From: DATJPR01 sp963811705
GTDB lineage: Bacteria; Bacteroidota; Ignavibacteria; UBA10030; UBA6906
Assembly: GCA_963811705.1 (NCBI GenBank)
Contig: CAWESL010000006.1
Span: 62,001 to 126,000 of the forward strand
Direction of reading: 5' to 3'
DNA length: 64,000 bases
Positions 36,307-45,824 of this stretch are shown piece by piece. The number at the start of each line of letters is the position of its first letter. Position 1 is the stretch's first letter. Below the pieces are notes generated by a model. That model did not search any database, had not been told where the DNA came from, and saw nothing but the letters and a program-made list of their open reading frames with translations. Made by a program: the position numbers and the translations under genes.

Positions 36307-36828
36307 CTAATCCTCCTTCTTGCCTTTCCCGTTCTCTTCTTTATCCTTCTTTGTGTTTACCTGAGAATGTTCCACGATCGCCCCATCAGGGGCAATGACC
36401 ATTTCCGTCTTCCCTTTGCCCATCGTGAATTCATAAACAACCTTCTCTCCCCTGGTGGTTTTCTCAACCCTTGCGGCTGCCTTGCCATCTGATTCTTTGG
36501 CGAACGCTTTCTTCACCGCATCAGGAAGGTCGTTCATCACAACAGTTTCTTCGATCTCTGAAACCTCCCCTTCCGGCGTGTACAGCACGTCTCGCCGGGT
36601 CCTTCCGTCAACACTTTCCAGCTCGAAGAACGTCCCGCCGTTTTCAACCTCTTTCGCGTAGCCTTTGATCACGGCTTTGGGATACGACCGCACAAAGGCG
36701 TTGAGAACTGCCCGCGGGACTTCCTTTCTCGTGAGTTTCTTTTCACTGGCAGAGGTGGACAGGCTCGCGATGAGAATAACAAACAAGAGTCCGCAAATTG
36801 TGCGAACTGACAGATGCATAAAGCGCAT
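36307..36828 (-). CDS. Exported PepSY-like domain protein
   Basis: 173 residues. Signal peptide (MHLSVRTICGLLFVILIAS region) with GGAGAAACTCCC before the ATG at 36828. Two repeats resemble the PepSY-like / BLIP-like modules of Bacteroidota: VPRAVLNAFVRSYPKAVIKGY ... FFELESVDGRTRRDVLYTPEG and LPDAVKKAFAKESDGKAAARV ... YEFTMGKGKTEMVIAPDG. The tail is very basic and acidic (KKDKEENGKGKKED). Such proteins are periplasmic and are often proposed as inhibitors or binding proteins, but the partner is unknown. The gene stands alone upstream of GT9 on the same strand. Confidence 0.82.
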   Translation of the reverse strand: MRFMHLSVRTICGLLFVILIASLSTSASEKKLTRKEVPRAVLNAFVRSYPKAVIKGYAKEVENGGTFFELESVDGRTRRDVLYTPEGEVSEIEETVVMNDLPDAVKKAFAKESDGKAAARVEKTTRGEKVVYEFTMGKGKTEMVIAPDGAIVEHSQVNTKKDKEENGKGKKED

Positions 36829-37258
36829 GGGAGTTTCTCCTTTGGATGGTTTTCCTCAAGCTTTTACTAATTTCGTAATATACAGCGCGTAGATGAAAAG
36901 ACGATGAATATCGGATTTCATGATTTGAAAGTGCGAGTAGGAGGATCGTCTGGATCGGACGGAATCTATCGCGCCCGCAGCTGCACTCAGGCGCCGGGAG
37001 CGAGTCCCACCCCAAAAAAAGACTCGCCCCACCCCTGTATCCTCAGGGCAGGGCGAGTCCAACAGCTCCGCGAATCTCCTCCCGACTCGGGATGGCAAAA
37101 CGTGGTCGCGGCCAACGTAACAGGCGGGACATGACCGGAGCCAACGGGAGTCCCCCGCTGTCCCTCACCTTGCGGAAATTCAGGATGCGCCTGTCCAAGG
37201 GTCACCCGGAGAGCATGAATCACAGGCGCGGGGAACAGCAACGGTACTGTGCTCGGTA
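36829..37258. other. Intergenic region with one terminator
   Basis: About 430 bases between the PepSY-like gene and the metallopeptidase-like gene, both on the minus strand. Apart from the terminator at 37014-37059 and the presumed promoter of the PepSY-like gene, no coding signal was found. Confidence 0.5.
37014..37059 (-). terminator. Strong rho-independent terminator
   Basis: GACTCGCCC pairs with GGGCGAGTC, extended inside by CCCTG/CAGGG, and is followed on the minus strand by seven T residues. It lies about 200 bases past the stop of the metallopeptidase-like gene. Confidence 0.85.
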
Positions 37259-40114
37259 CTACTTCATCAGCAAAATCTTCTCCGTGGTGACGAACGTTCC
37301 TGCTTGCATCCGGCAGAAGTATGCCCCGCTCGCCAGTGTTTTCCCGTCGAATTGCACCCGGTATCTCCCCGCCGGTTGTTCCGTATCGACGAGCGTTGCC
37401 ACCTGCTGACCCAGCGTATTAAAGAGCGTAATGGATACATGCGTCGCTTTCGGCAGGTCGTACCCGATCGTTGTCGTCGGGTTAAAAGGATTCGGATAGT
37501 TCTGCTCCAGGGCAAACACCGTCGGGATCTTCGGTCCCGGTTCTTCCGACGATGTCACAACCACGTTCCCGGGGAAGAAAATATTGTCGAGCCACACGTA
37601 GCTGCTCTCAGCCGTCGCAGAGGTACTTGAATAGGTCCACGTTAGACGATGCTTCCCTGCGGGCAAATGTACGGTCTGGATGCTCCAATCATAATTGCCA
37701 CCGAACAAGGCAGTTTCCACGCTATCAATAGAGAACAACACGTGATCAGACAAGGTCTCGGTCACCGTTCGGATCGAGAAGCTAATGCTGTCGTCTTTCG
37801 AGAATAAGACCTCAATGCCGAGGGTTGAAGATTGACCATTCGCTATTTGCCCGGGTTGCGCAGAGTAGCTACCCGTCTCAGGCAAGGTGTTTGAGATCGT
37901 CCACGGCACGTCACCATAACTCTTCCAGGGATATTTATCCGTGAGACCGGGGTGTTCGAACGTTTCTGTATAGTTATCGGGGACGATGATGTAGGCTTTG
38001 TGGTCGGATAAAAACGTCTTCTGCCCGTGCAGGGAATCGTTGAAGGAGACGTTCACAGCAACCTGATAGATCCCGCTTTTCGTCGGTGTCAGCGAAGCAG
38101 AAGAATCTCCACCCGCTATTGATACACTGTCACCATCGGGACCAGTAGCACTCCATGCAATTCCGACCGGTGATGGTGCCCCCACCGGGCGCGACATCCG
38201 GACACTGAGGGGGCTCGCAATTCCGATCTGCCCTGTGGAGAATGCGGGCAGGATGTCCGCCACGTAGAGTTGGTCGGGAAGATACAAATGAGAGGTCGTG
38301 TCCGAAGCGCTGTTCCTGTCCATGCGCGGGAAGTCCAAGATCTGTCCAGCGATGTTGATCCCTGCGGCGGAAAGAAGAGAATCTTCTCCGGGATCGATGA
38401 AGAATCCTGAGTTGTCGCTGATCCTCCAGATTGCGTCTTGTGTGGCAAAGTTGAAATCGCAGAACAGTCCTGCACTGTCTACGTAATGGAGGAGGTTTGC
38501 CAGGTATCCCGCGGCACGGATGCCGGTCCACTGGTTCAAGGGAGGAGCCACATCAAACACGCTACCGGTTAAGGGTATCTCGGAGTTGTGATCGACGCAG
38601 GCAGCATAGACTCCGTTTAATGTCCGTTGTCCCCCGGGTCCTGCGTAGACATAATCGCTATGAGTCACGATAAGGTCTTGCTCTGCATTTCCCCTGTTGA
38701 CGAGTGGGGTCCCGACAGGTATTGAAACAAGTAAGCCCGGATGGGCAGTGATTTGATCGATATCCGACTGTATCGGCTTTTTGCTGGGGTCGGCCATCAG
38801 GTCGTTCTCGCTTCCATTTCTCGGAACGCTATACGTGTCTGTCTTTTTGAGAAAGTCCTTCATCTCATTAACGTCATACCCTGGAACCTTGGTGATCAGG
38901 TAATTCGCGAACGCACCGTCATCAGGGTACGACTGCCCTGTCCTGGCATTGGCCCAACTACCATCCGGCTGCTTATTATAGTCATCGTACCGGTCCGGGA
39001 GCCCCATCAGATGCCCTGCCTCATGTCCGTAGGTCCCCGGGGGAAGCCCCACCTCCCACGTGCCCGATCCGGTCCCGGAATTCACGTTCCCACTGGCATC
39101 GCTTCGATACGAACCGTTCGGGACGAGATCGATTTCATTGAAACCGGGTGTGTTGGGAGGCGACGTGGCGCCGGTGTTTGCGCGATCCACGAATCCAACC
39201 TGTACCTTTTGACCCGCGCTGTTTGTGACCCCGTCCCATTTTGCGGCTATGTCCTTCTCAATCGCATCGATGTTGGCCTGGGTGGCAAGTGGCCCCCAGA
39301 ATTCCAGGAACAAGGTAATGGATATCGTGTTCGATGGAGGCGGGTGGTTCTTGTTGTTTACTGTCACTGAGACAGCGTCACCGAAGTAATTTCCTTTGCT
39401 TGTGAGATTCGCCCACCCACGTGCGATTGCGTCCTGCACGGTCTCGTTGTATGCCACCACCGTGCCGGGATGCGACACGTCGAGCGCAGAAACACGGCTG
39501 ATTGTTGGCCGGATTGGGCCAGGGAAAACCCGTGTTTTGAAATCGAGGGAACGTCGGATCCGAGCGTCGACCTCCGGATTGCCAAGGGCTCCTAACGAAC
39601 CGGAGCACGGATCTTGCGGAGTGTAATCAAATTGGTGGGGGGAAGTGAACGGGATTCGGAAACTGTCCGGCACGACCGCATTCAGTGAATCCAGTATCCC
39701 CTGGATCGCCGGTTGTGCGATGTTTCTAATCTTGACCTGTTTCGTTGCCCCGTTGGCAGTCACAGATATGCGCGCGAACATGCCATCGCCCACCGTCGAG
39801 TCGACGTACGCGGGGTCAAGAGAAAAGAAGCCGCTACCCTGGAGGGTGGACCAGAGTTGCTGCAAAGCGGTTGCGTCGATCGTGAAGGTGCCTTCGGCCA
39901 GGATCGTCGGAGGGCCGCCGGTCTTGGAACGGACATAGTTCGCATTCCCAACACTATCGATCGTGATTCTGACCATCTCGCTCCACGGAGCAATGCCTCC
40001 GCTCGTCGCCGAAAATTGAAAGTCCGCGGGTGGGGATTGGGCCTGAAGGGTCGGAGGTGATAGAAATCCGGCAACAAGAACGGCTGGAAGAAAGAGATGA
40101 AGCAAGGTTCTCAC
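37259..40114 (-). CDS. Secreted metallopeptidase-like protein with sorting tail
   Basis: 951 residues. The start is GTG at 40114, preceded by GAGGAGGTGCC; the signal peptide is MRTLLHLFLPAVLVAGFLSP. The zincin-like motif HEAGHLMGLPDRYDD (His364, Glu365, His368) matches the extended metzincin-type HExxHxxGLxD pattern, so a zinc protease domain in the N-terminal half is likely; the segment around residues 250-330 (TLFLEFWGPLATQANIDAIEKD) has the alpha/beta mix expected ahead of it. A region near 640-730 looks like a PKD/Ig module, a jelly-roll precedes the tail, and the sorting domain (EQNYPNPFNPTTTIGYDLP ... GAYFCRMQAG ... EKILLMK) ends the protein. Processing and target are unknown. Confidence 0.85.
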   Translation of the reverse strand: MRTLLHLFLPAVLVAGFLSPPTLQAQSPPADFQFSATSGGIAPWSEMVRITIDSVGNANYVRSKTGGPPTILAEGTFTIDATALQQLWSTLQGSGFFSLDPAYVDSTVGDGMFARISVTANGATKQVKIRNIAQPAIQGILDSLNAVVPDSFRIPFTSPHQFDYTPQDPCSGSLGALGNPEVDARIRRSLDFKTRVFPGPIRPTISRVSALDVSHPGTVVAYNETVQDAIARGWANLTSKGNYFGDAVSVTVNNKNHPPPSNTISITLFLEFWGPLATQANIDAIEKDIAAKWDGVTNSAGQKVQVGFVDRANTGATSPPNTPGFNEIDLVPNGSYRSDASGNVNSGTGSGTWEVGLPPGTYGHEAGHLMGLPDRYDDYNKQPDGSWANARTGQSYPDDGAFANYLITKVPGYDVNEMKDFLKKTDTYSVPRNGSENDLMADPSKKPIQSDIDQITAHPGLLVSIPVGTPLVNRGNAEQDLIVTHSDYVYAGPGGQRTLNGVYAACVDHNSEIPLTGSVFDVAPPLNQWTGIRAAGYLANLLHYVDSAGLFCDFNFATQDAIWRISDNSGFFIDPGEDSLLSAAGINIAGQILDFPRMDRNSASDTTSHLYLPDQLYVADILPAFSTGQIGIASPLSVRMSRPVGAPSPVGIAWSATGPDGDSVSIAGGDSSASLTPTKSGIYQVAVNVSFNDSLHGQKTFLSDHKAYIIVPDNYTETFEHPGLTDKYPWKSYGDVPWTISNTLPETGSYSAQPGQIANGQSSTLGIEVLFSKDDSISFSIRTVTETLSDHVLFSIDSVETALFGGNYDWSIQTVHLPAGKHRLTWTYSSTSATAESSYVWLDNIFFPGNVVVTSSEEPGPKIPTVFALEQNYPNPFNPTTTIGYDLPKATHVSITLFNTLGQQVATLVDTEQPAGRYRVQFDGKTLASGAYFCRMQAGTFVTTEKILLMK

Positions 40115-40462
40115 GGCGGCACCTCCTCATGATTCTTACAAGGACAGCAACCCTGTGGTCGCTGAACTACTGGAACGAAATCTTCTCCGCTCTTGGCGCC
40201 TGATCGAGAACAAAGGATGTCATTGTGCGTTGGGGTAACGGCAACGTCGGATTGCTGGCGTTCCGATTCTGAGCAGATCCTCAGTATTTGCCCGGCAGTG
40301 ATGGCTGCTACGTTAACACGGCGGAGGCTACGGTGGTTCCTAAGAGAACAGGCTGTGGCCACCTGGTGAGGATTCCCGACTCGTAGAGGGGGTGACATTG
40401 AATGTGATCCGCAATTTCGTTATTTCATGGGGCAGATCCCAACAAGGTTTGTCCCAACCCCC
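40115..40462. other. Divergent intergenic region
   Basis: About 350 bases between the metallopeptidase-like gene (minus) and the cupredoxin gene (plus). It must hold both promoters, but I could not place them. Short ORFs here have no supporting signals. Confidence 0.45.
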
Positions 40463-41197
40463 ATGATATCACTGTGCCGTCTGGCACCCGTGCTGTTGTT
40501 GTTTGCATTGCGTGGTCAGGCCCAGGTCGACCAACCGTCAAGCGCAAGGACGGGTCCCACAGCCGCAGAGATTCACGGTAAGGTTGCGATTTCTACCGCA
40601 AGGCAGGTCCTGGAAAGTCGTAAGCGGGACAACCTTCTCGGACGGTATGCTGGTCACGGGAATAATGAGTCGGCCTTCCTGGTGGTTCCACCCGCAGCGA
40701 GCACCTCCAGGCTCTCCGAACGCGCCGTGGTCTACCTTGAGAGCGACGAGCTGGACCGACACGAGTATCCCCTCCCCACCAAGCACCCCATGCTCGATCA
40801 GAAGAATCTCCAGTTCCATCCACAGGTGCTGCCAATCCTGGTCGGCACGACGGTTGATTTTCCAAATCGCGACAACCTCTTTCACAACGTGTTCTCCTAT
40901 TCCGAAGCGAAGGATTTTGATCTCGGACGATATCCCAAGAATGATTCCCGGTCGGTCACCTTCGACAAGCCGGGGATCGTGCGGGTGTACTGCGATATTC
41001 ATTCAAATATGTATGCGACAATTCTGGTGTTGCGGCACCCCTATTTCGCAGTCCCGGATGATAACGGCGACTATTTCATCCGCAACGTCCCCCCGGGGAA
41101 GTACAAAATCGCTCTCTGGTACGATCGCGATGTCGTGGAGCGTCGCACCATAGAAGTTCAGGAACACTCGCTGGTTGAAGCTGACTTCACATATTAG
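40463..41197 (+). CDS. Exported cupredoxin-like protein with carboxypeptidase-regulatory-like tail
   Basis: 244 residues from the ATG at 40463 (signal MISLCRLAPVLLLFALRGQAQ); an upstream in-frame ATG at 40427 is possible. The C-terminal half is a plastocyanin/azurin-type domain: the type-1 copper ligands are likely His in RDNLFHNVFSY, Cys and His in RVYCDIHSNMYATI, and the Met in the same segment. The final about 45 residues (YFIRNVPPGKYKIALWYD) form a small regulatory-like sandwich. It is probably a periplasmic electron carrier or copper protein. It heads a likely operon with the porin-like gene and an NtrB/NtrC-type pair downstream, all on the plus strand. Confidence 0.85.
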   Translation: MISLCRLAPVLLLFALRGQAQVDQPSSARTGPTAAEIHGKVAISTARQVLESRKRDNLLGRYAGHGNNESAFLVVPPAASTSRLSERAVVYLESDELDRHEYPLPTKHPMLDQKNLQFHPQVLPILVGTTVDFPNRDNLFHNVFSYSEAKDFDLGRYPKNDSRSVTFDKPGIVRVYCDIHSNMYATILVLRHPYFAVPDDNGDYFIRNVPPGKYKIALWYDRDVVERRTIEVQEHSLVEADFTY

Positions 41198-41221
41198 AGC
41201 CATGCCAACGAGTCCTGCTGA

Positions 41222-41299
41222 ATCCCGCAGAGCGGGATGAAGGTAAGGTTATCCCTGGAATGAGCCTGCCCGCCGCCGGATGTTGAATGAAGGCGGCGG
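41222..41299 (+). repeat. Two intergenic hairpins between cupredoxin and porin-like genes
   Basis: ATCCCGC-AGA-GCGGGAT at 41222-41238 and CCGCCGCC/GGCGGCGG at 41270-41277/41292-41299 form compact stems before the next gene. No T-run follows, so attenuation or mRNA stabilisation is as likely as termination. Confidence 0.5.
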
Positions 41300-41366
41300 A
41301 CATCCAGGCGCCCACTTTTATGTCGGGAACGGTCAAATGATCGTCGGACGGATACTTTTCGACGGG

Positions 41367-42479
41367 ATGAACAAAACTTGCATTGCCGCAGCCCTGTTGC
41401 TGGCGCCAGTCATTGCAACATCACAGATCGTCGTGAGCGGTCAGACTGCCGTACAGTTCTACAAGAGCGCAGCGACGACCTCACCACGGTCCATGAACAG
41501 CGGGAGACCGTCGTTCGGTTTGGAGTCTGATTTGTTTCTCGACGGGTATGTGAATGACAACGTCGCCGGTCTCGTGAATGCGAGAGTCCTCGATAATGGA
41601 TCCGCCTACTTCGACTACGTCGCCATCCGGCTTGCGAACCTTACTCCTCTCAACCTGAACATCCTCGCAGGGAAATTCGATCTCCCGTTCGGCAATCTTG
41701 GTGAAAGAATTTTCCCCCGACAGAACCCGCTGTTCGGGCTCCCGGTTCTTTATGACTATCGCACGGCTCTCCCGGCAAGGGTGACCACCGAACGGGATAT
41801 TCTTGCAGCACAGGGGAGCGGATCCGGAATGTATCTCCTGGATGGAGGGATCTACGATATCGGGATGATGGTCTACGGCTCGTTCGGGATTGTAGATTAT
41901 GCAGTTGCCGTGACAAGCGGGACAATCAGCGAGACGTCCTATGGCGGAGGAAATACAAACAGCGATTTCGGAAAGCTCATTCGTCTCGCCGTCACCCCGT
42001 TTGTCGGCCTGACCGTGGGTGGTGCCTACGCCTGGGGCCCCTATCTCGAAGAGACGTCCACTTCACTTCCCCGTGCGATCGATGTCAATACGTACAACCA
42101 GCGGGCGATGGAACTCGACATCGAGTTCAGCAGAGGATACGGCGTGCTGAATGCTGAAGGCGTCTACAGCACATATCAAGTCCCTCTCGAGGCCAACGAT
42201 GAGACGTTCAGAGTCCTGGGGTTTTCCGTGGAGGGAAAATATACCGTCATGCCCCGTCTCTACCTCGCCCTCAGGCTCAGCGGGATGCATTTCGGGGAAG
42301 CGCTTCTCGGTGGGACGGAGCAACCCTGGGATTACGATGTCACGGAATTTGAAGGCGGCTTGGGATATTTCCTTTATAAGGATGTCCTCCTCAAGCTTGT
42401 CCGTCGCGAGACGAGGATCCATGGCACCACCATGCCGAAAGACAATCTCACCGTGCTCCAACTTGTAGTCGCATATTAG
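41367..42479 (+). CDS. Outer-membrane porin-like beta-barrel (hypothetical)
   Basis: 370 residues from the ATG at 41367; the open frame runs 29 codons upstream without support. A signal peptide (MNKTCIAAALLLAPVIATSQ) is followed by strands of alternating hydrophobic residues and short turns (GLESDLFLDGYVNDNVAGLVNARV, NLNILAGKFDLPFGNLGERI), reminiscent of phosphate-selective porins and other OprP-like families. The last strand ends in an aromatic residue (LTVLQLVVAY). No family could be named with confidence. It sits between a cupredoxin and a two-component pair, which suggests a metal- or redox-linked uptake function. Confidence 0.78.
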   Translation: MNKTCIAAALLLAPVIATSQIVVSGQTAVQFYKSAATTSPRSMNSGRPSFGLESDLFLDGYVNDNVAGLVNARVLDNGSAYFDYVAIRLANLTPLNLNILAGKFDLPFGNLGERIFPRQNPLFGLPVLYDYRTALPARVTTERDILAAQGSGSGMYLLDGGIYDIGMMVYGSFGIVDYAVAVTSGTISETSYGGGNTNSDFGKLIRLAVTPFVGLTVGGAYAWGPYLEETSTSLPRAIDVNTYNQRAMELDIEFSRGYGVLNAEGVYSTYQVPLEANDETFRVLGFSVEGKYTVMPRLYLALRLSGMHFGEALLGGTEQPWDYDVTEFEGGLGYFLYKDVLLKLVRRETRIHGTTMPKDNLTVLQLVVAY

Positions 42480-42484
42480 CGCCG

Positions 42485-44326
42485 ATGACATTCCGCACGA
42501 AAATCCTCATCTCCATCTGGGGGGTGGTGCTCGGTCTCCTTGTCATCACCTTTTTCGTCATCAACTACTGGACGCGCGGCAAGATGGAGGAGTCGTTCAC
42601 GGCCGAGCTGCGGACGGGATTCTCTTCGGTTTCTGTTTATGAAAAGCTGCAATCCGAACAGCTCATCCGCGCGTGTCTCGTCATTGCGGAATCTCCCAGG
42701 CTCCGTGCTGTCGCAGAGCTCGGAGACGCAACAACCGCGTACGAGCTGTTGCAGGAACTCAACCGGACGACCCTCAGTCAATTGTTGGTGCTCACTGATC
42801 GCGATGGCCGCCCGCTCGTCCAACTCCTCCGGGGGAAGAGAGACCAGTGGGATATTTCGAATGCCGCCACGATCACGAACGCCCGCCACTTCGTCGCCAC
42901 AACGGATATCTGGCCGATTCGCGGAGTCATCTACCGGATCGTCTCGGCTCCGATCGTGGTCGAAACGGAACTCGTCGGCACTCTCACCATCGGGTTTGAA
43001 ATCACCCGCAACGACATCGCCACCATCAAACAGGCGACGAATAGTGACTTGCTGCTGATCAGCAACCGGACCGCCGTTCTATCCACCCTGGACTCGGCAG
43101 AGGCCGCCGCCCTTCTCCCCCCCATACTGCTGCTCGAGCAACGTGCCCTTGACACGGGGGGAGACACGGTCGCGACGGCCATCAAATTTGCCACCGCGGA
43201 TGAGACATACCTCGGGACGGCGTTTCGGCTGCACAGGGCTGCGGCCGGCGATACCACCGATGTGTTCTACTTGATGATTAAATCGTTGAGCCGTGAAGTG
43301 CGCAAGGCGATGGCGTCGATCCTGGGGACATTTGGCCTCGTCTCTCTCGTGTTCCTCGGCATTACAACGGTCATCGGACTCGTGATTTCGCGAAGCATAA
43401 CACGTCCAATCCGTCAACTCGTTATGGGGACGACCGAAATCAGCAATGGCAACTATGATTATCTGATTCAGGTAAAGGGCAAGGATGAAATGAGTGTCCT
43501 TGCGCAACGATTTATGGAGATGAGCGCCTCGCTCAAAGACAAGGTATCGCAACTCGGGACGCTCAATCAGGACCTGGTGGAACGAAACAAAGCCCTCGAT
43601 ATCGCACTGCGTCAGCTCCAGACAGCCCAGCAGAACCTTCTGCGGAGTGAACGTCTGGCTGCAACGGGGAAAATGACCGCGCAGCTCGCTCATGAAATCA
43701 ACAACCCTATTCACAATATTCAGAGCTGCCTGAAGACGGCACTTGCGAGGGTGCCGATAGAGATCAAAGGACGCGATCTCATTGACGTTGCCTACGACGA
43801 AGTCGAGCGCCTGTCGCGCCTCACCTCGCAAATGCTCAACCTGTACAGGGGTTCACCCGTCGAGGAAGAAATGAAGCTGACCGACTTGAACAGCATCCTC
43901 GACGAGGTGATTGCCGTAACCCGGAATGAACTCGCAGGCAACAACATCCATCCGGTGGTGAACATCGATGCGGGGCTCCCGAAAATCCGCGGTTCAAAGG
44001 ACAAACTCAAACAGGTCTTGCTCAACCTGATCGCCAATGCGCGCGACGCGATGCCCCGGGGTGGAGACCTTGTCCTCGCGGTCTCGGCCCACGACGGGAC
44101 AGTCAGAATCATGGTCAAGGACACAGGAGTCGGCATTCCGCAGGAGCACATCAATCGCGTTTTCGATGCCTTCTTCACGACGAAGGGAAAAGTGAGCGGG
44201 GTTGGCCTCGGCCTGTCCGTGAGCTACGGCATCATCAGTCAGCACCAGGGGTCGATCGAGGTCGAGAGTACTGTCGGGAAGGGATCGACATTCACCGTTC
44301 TTCTCCCCTATGAGGCCGCCGGATGA
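42485..44326 (+). CDS. Membrane sensor histidine kinase, NtrB-like
   Basis: 613 residues. Transmembrane helix 1 at residues 8-28 (ILISIWGVVLGLLVITFFVI), a periplasmic double-Cache-like sensor region (about 30-275), transmembrane helix 2 near residue 285-305 (ILGTFGLVSLVFLGITTVIG), HAMP domain, coiled coil (LGTLNQDLVERNKALDIAL), then HisKA with TAQLAHEINNPIHNIQ (His403) and HATPase_c (LKQVLLNLIANARDAMP, DTGVGIPQEHINRVFDAFF, GLGLSVSYGIISQH). The last bases overlap the next gene as ATGA. The cognate partner is therefore the sigma-54 activator downstream. The starting signal is unknown; copper or redox is suggested only by the upstream cupredoxin. Confidence 0.94.
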   Translation: MTFRTKILISIWGVVLGLLVITFFVINYWTRGKMEESFTAELRTGFSSVSVYEKLQSEQLIRACLVIAESPRLRAVAELGDATTAYELLQELNRTTLSQLLVLTDRDGRPLVQLLRGKRDQWDISNAATITNARHFVATTDIWPIRGVIYRIVSAPIVVETELVGTLTIGFEITRNDIATIKQATNSDLLLISNRTAVLSTLDSAEAAALLPPILLLEQRALDTGGDTVATAIKFATADETYLGTAFRLHRAAAGDTTDVFYLMIKSLSREVRKAMASILGTFGLVSLVFLGITTVIGLVISRSITRPIRQLVMGTTEISNGNYDYLIQVKGKDEMSVLAQRFMEMSASLKDKVSQLGTLNQDLVERNKALDIALRQLQTAQQNLLRSERLAATGKMTAQLAHEINNPIHNIQSCLKTALARVPIEIKGRDLIDVAYDEVERLSRLTSQMLNLYRGSPVEEEMKLTDLNSILDEVIAVTRNELAGNNIHPVVNIDAGLPKIRGSKDKLKQVLLNLIANARDAMPRGGDLVLAVSAHDGTVRIMVKDTGVGIPQEHINRVFDAFFTTKGKVSGVGLGLSVSYGIISQHQGSIEVESTVGKGSTFTVLLPYEAAG

Positions 44327-45732
44327 AACAGCAGCGCAAAAGGAAGATTCTGATTGTCGACGACGACCACGCATTCCAGGTCGGCACAACAGCCTTGCTG
44401 GAGGATCATGGGTATGCGGCGGGAAACGCCGCGAGCGGTGAAGAGGCCCTCCGTGTGCTTTCGGAAACCAAGTACGATCTCGTCCTTTCAGATCTGGTCA
44501 TGCCGGGGATCAACGGCATTGAATTCCTCTCGAACATCCGCAAGAGCCAGCCTGACCTCCCCATTATCATGGTGACCGGCTTCGCCTCCGTGCCCACAGC
44601 CGTGGAAGCGATGCGGCGCGGAGCGTACGACTATGTCACCAAGCCAAGTGACAATGACGAGCTCCTGATCAAGATTCGACGGGCTCTCGAGGAGCAGGAA
44701 AAGACGCGGGAGTTGCTGAATTTGCGGGAAGAGGTGCATGAGATTTATACCTTCAGCAATATCGTCAGCCGGAACAGCCGGATGAAGGAGGTGTTCCGGC
44801 TTGTGCAACAGGTCGCGGGAACTGACGTTGCGGCCCTCATCCTGGGCGAGACAGGAACCGGGAAGGAACTCGTGGCAAAAGCGATTCATTACAATAGTTC
44901 ACGGCGGGACAAGCCCTTCGTCGTGGTCAACTGCTCGGCCCTGGCGGAGACACTCCTGGAAAGTGAACTCTTTGGCCACGAGAAAGGGTCATTCACCGGC
45001 GCGAACCAACAGCACATTGGCAAGTTCGAGGCGGCTGAGGGGGGAACCATCTTTCTGGATGAGATCGGCGATGTTCCGCTGAATGTTCAGACAAAACTGC
45101 TTCGCGTACTGCAGGAGAACGAGATCCAGCGTGTGGGCGACAGGGAGACCATCAAGGTCGACATCAGGGTCATTGCAGCGACAAACCGGAACCTCGAAGC
45201 CATGATGGCCGGCGGTCAATTCCGTGACGACTTGTACTACAGACTCAACGTATTCCCTATCGTGATGCCCCCGCTCAGAGAACGACTGGACGACCTGCCG
45301 GGCCTCGTTGAGCATTTCATCAAAAAACATTCTGCACTCTCGCAAGACCGGGTGACGAAAATATCCCCTGCAATTTACCCGTCCATCATGAGCTACCAGT
45401 GGAAAGGCAACGTCCGGGAGTTGGAGAACCTTGTTAAACGTGCGATCATCAAGACCACCGGGGACACGATCCTCTCGCTGGAACTCCCCACGGTGGCCCA
45501 GGCGACCCATCAGGTCGCTCCACCAGCGGATGGGAATCTTGAGAACATTGTCCCGTTCAAAGAATACCTCTCGACAATTACCCGCCATGCCGAGGAAACC
45601 TACCTCCTCAGAATGATGCGGGTCCACAAAGGCAATATCATCCAGATCGCGAAGCTCATGGACCTCGATCGCAAGACAATCTACCGCAAGATGGCGGAGT
45701 ATGCGATCGACCCGGCATCCTTCCGCGAATGA
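44323..45732 (+). CDS. Sigma-54-dependent response regulator, NtrC family
   Basis: 469 residues. Receiver with phosphoacceptor Asp57 (LVLSDLVMPGING), AAA+ domain with Walker A GETGTGKE at 175-182, the sigma-54 contact loop at 222-227 written GSFTGA rather than the commoner GAFTGA, Walker B GGTIFLDEIGDV, arginine-containing sensor II (PSIMSYQWKGNVRELENL), and a C-terminal Fis-type helix-turn-helix (GNIIQIAKLMDLDRKTIYRKM). The overlap with the kinase stop (ATGA) shows co-translation. It should activate sigma-54 promoters of the cupredoxin and porin-like operon or others; I could not identify a clear -24/-12 site by eye. Confidence 0.96.
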   Translation: MKQQRKRKILIVDDDHAFQVGTTALLEDHGYAAGNAASGEEALRVLSETKYDLVLSDLVMPGINGIEFLSNIRKSQPDLPIIMVTGFASVPTAVEAMRRGAYDYVTKPSDNDELLIKIRRALEEQEKTRELLNLREEVHEIYTFSNIVSRNSRMKEVFRLVQQVAGTDVAALILGETGTGKELVAKAIHYNSSRRDKPFVVVNCSALAETLLESELFGHEKGSFTGANQQHIGKFEAAEGGTIFLDEIGDVPLNVQTKLLRVLQENEIQRVGDRETIKVDIRVIAATNRNLEAMMAGGQFRDDLYYRLNVFPIVMPPLRERLDDLPGLVEHFIKKHSALSQDRVTKISPAIYPSIMSYQWKGNVRELENLVKRAIIKTTGDTILSLELPTVAQATHQVAPPADGNLENIVPFKEYLSTITRHAEETYLLRMMRVHKGNIIQIAKLMDLDRKTIYRKMAEYAIDPASFRE

Positions 45733-45824
45733 AGAGACGCCCCTGTCTCCCCTGCCATTCGCCAGGGTTCGATACTTCGACCTCAGGCAAAGTGCACGCG
45801 TAACGATACAGACACCCGACCCTG

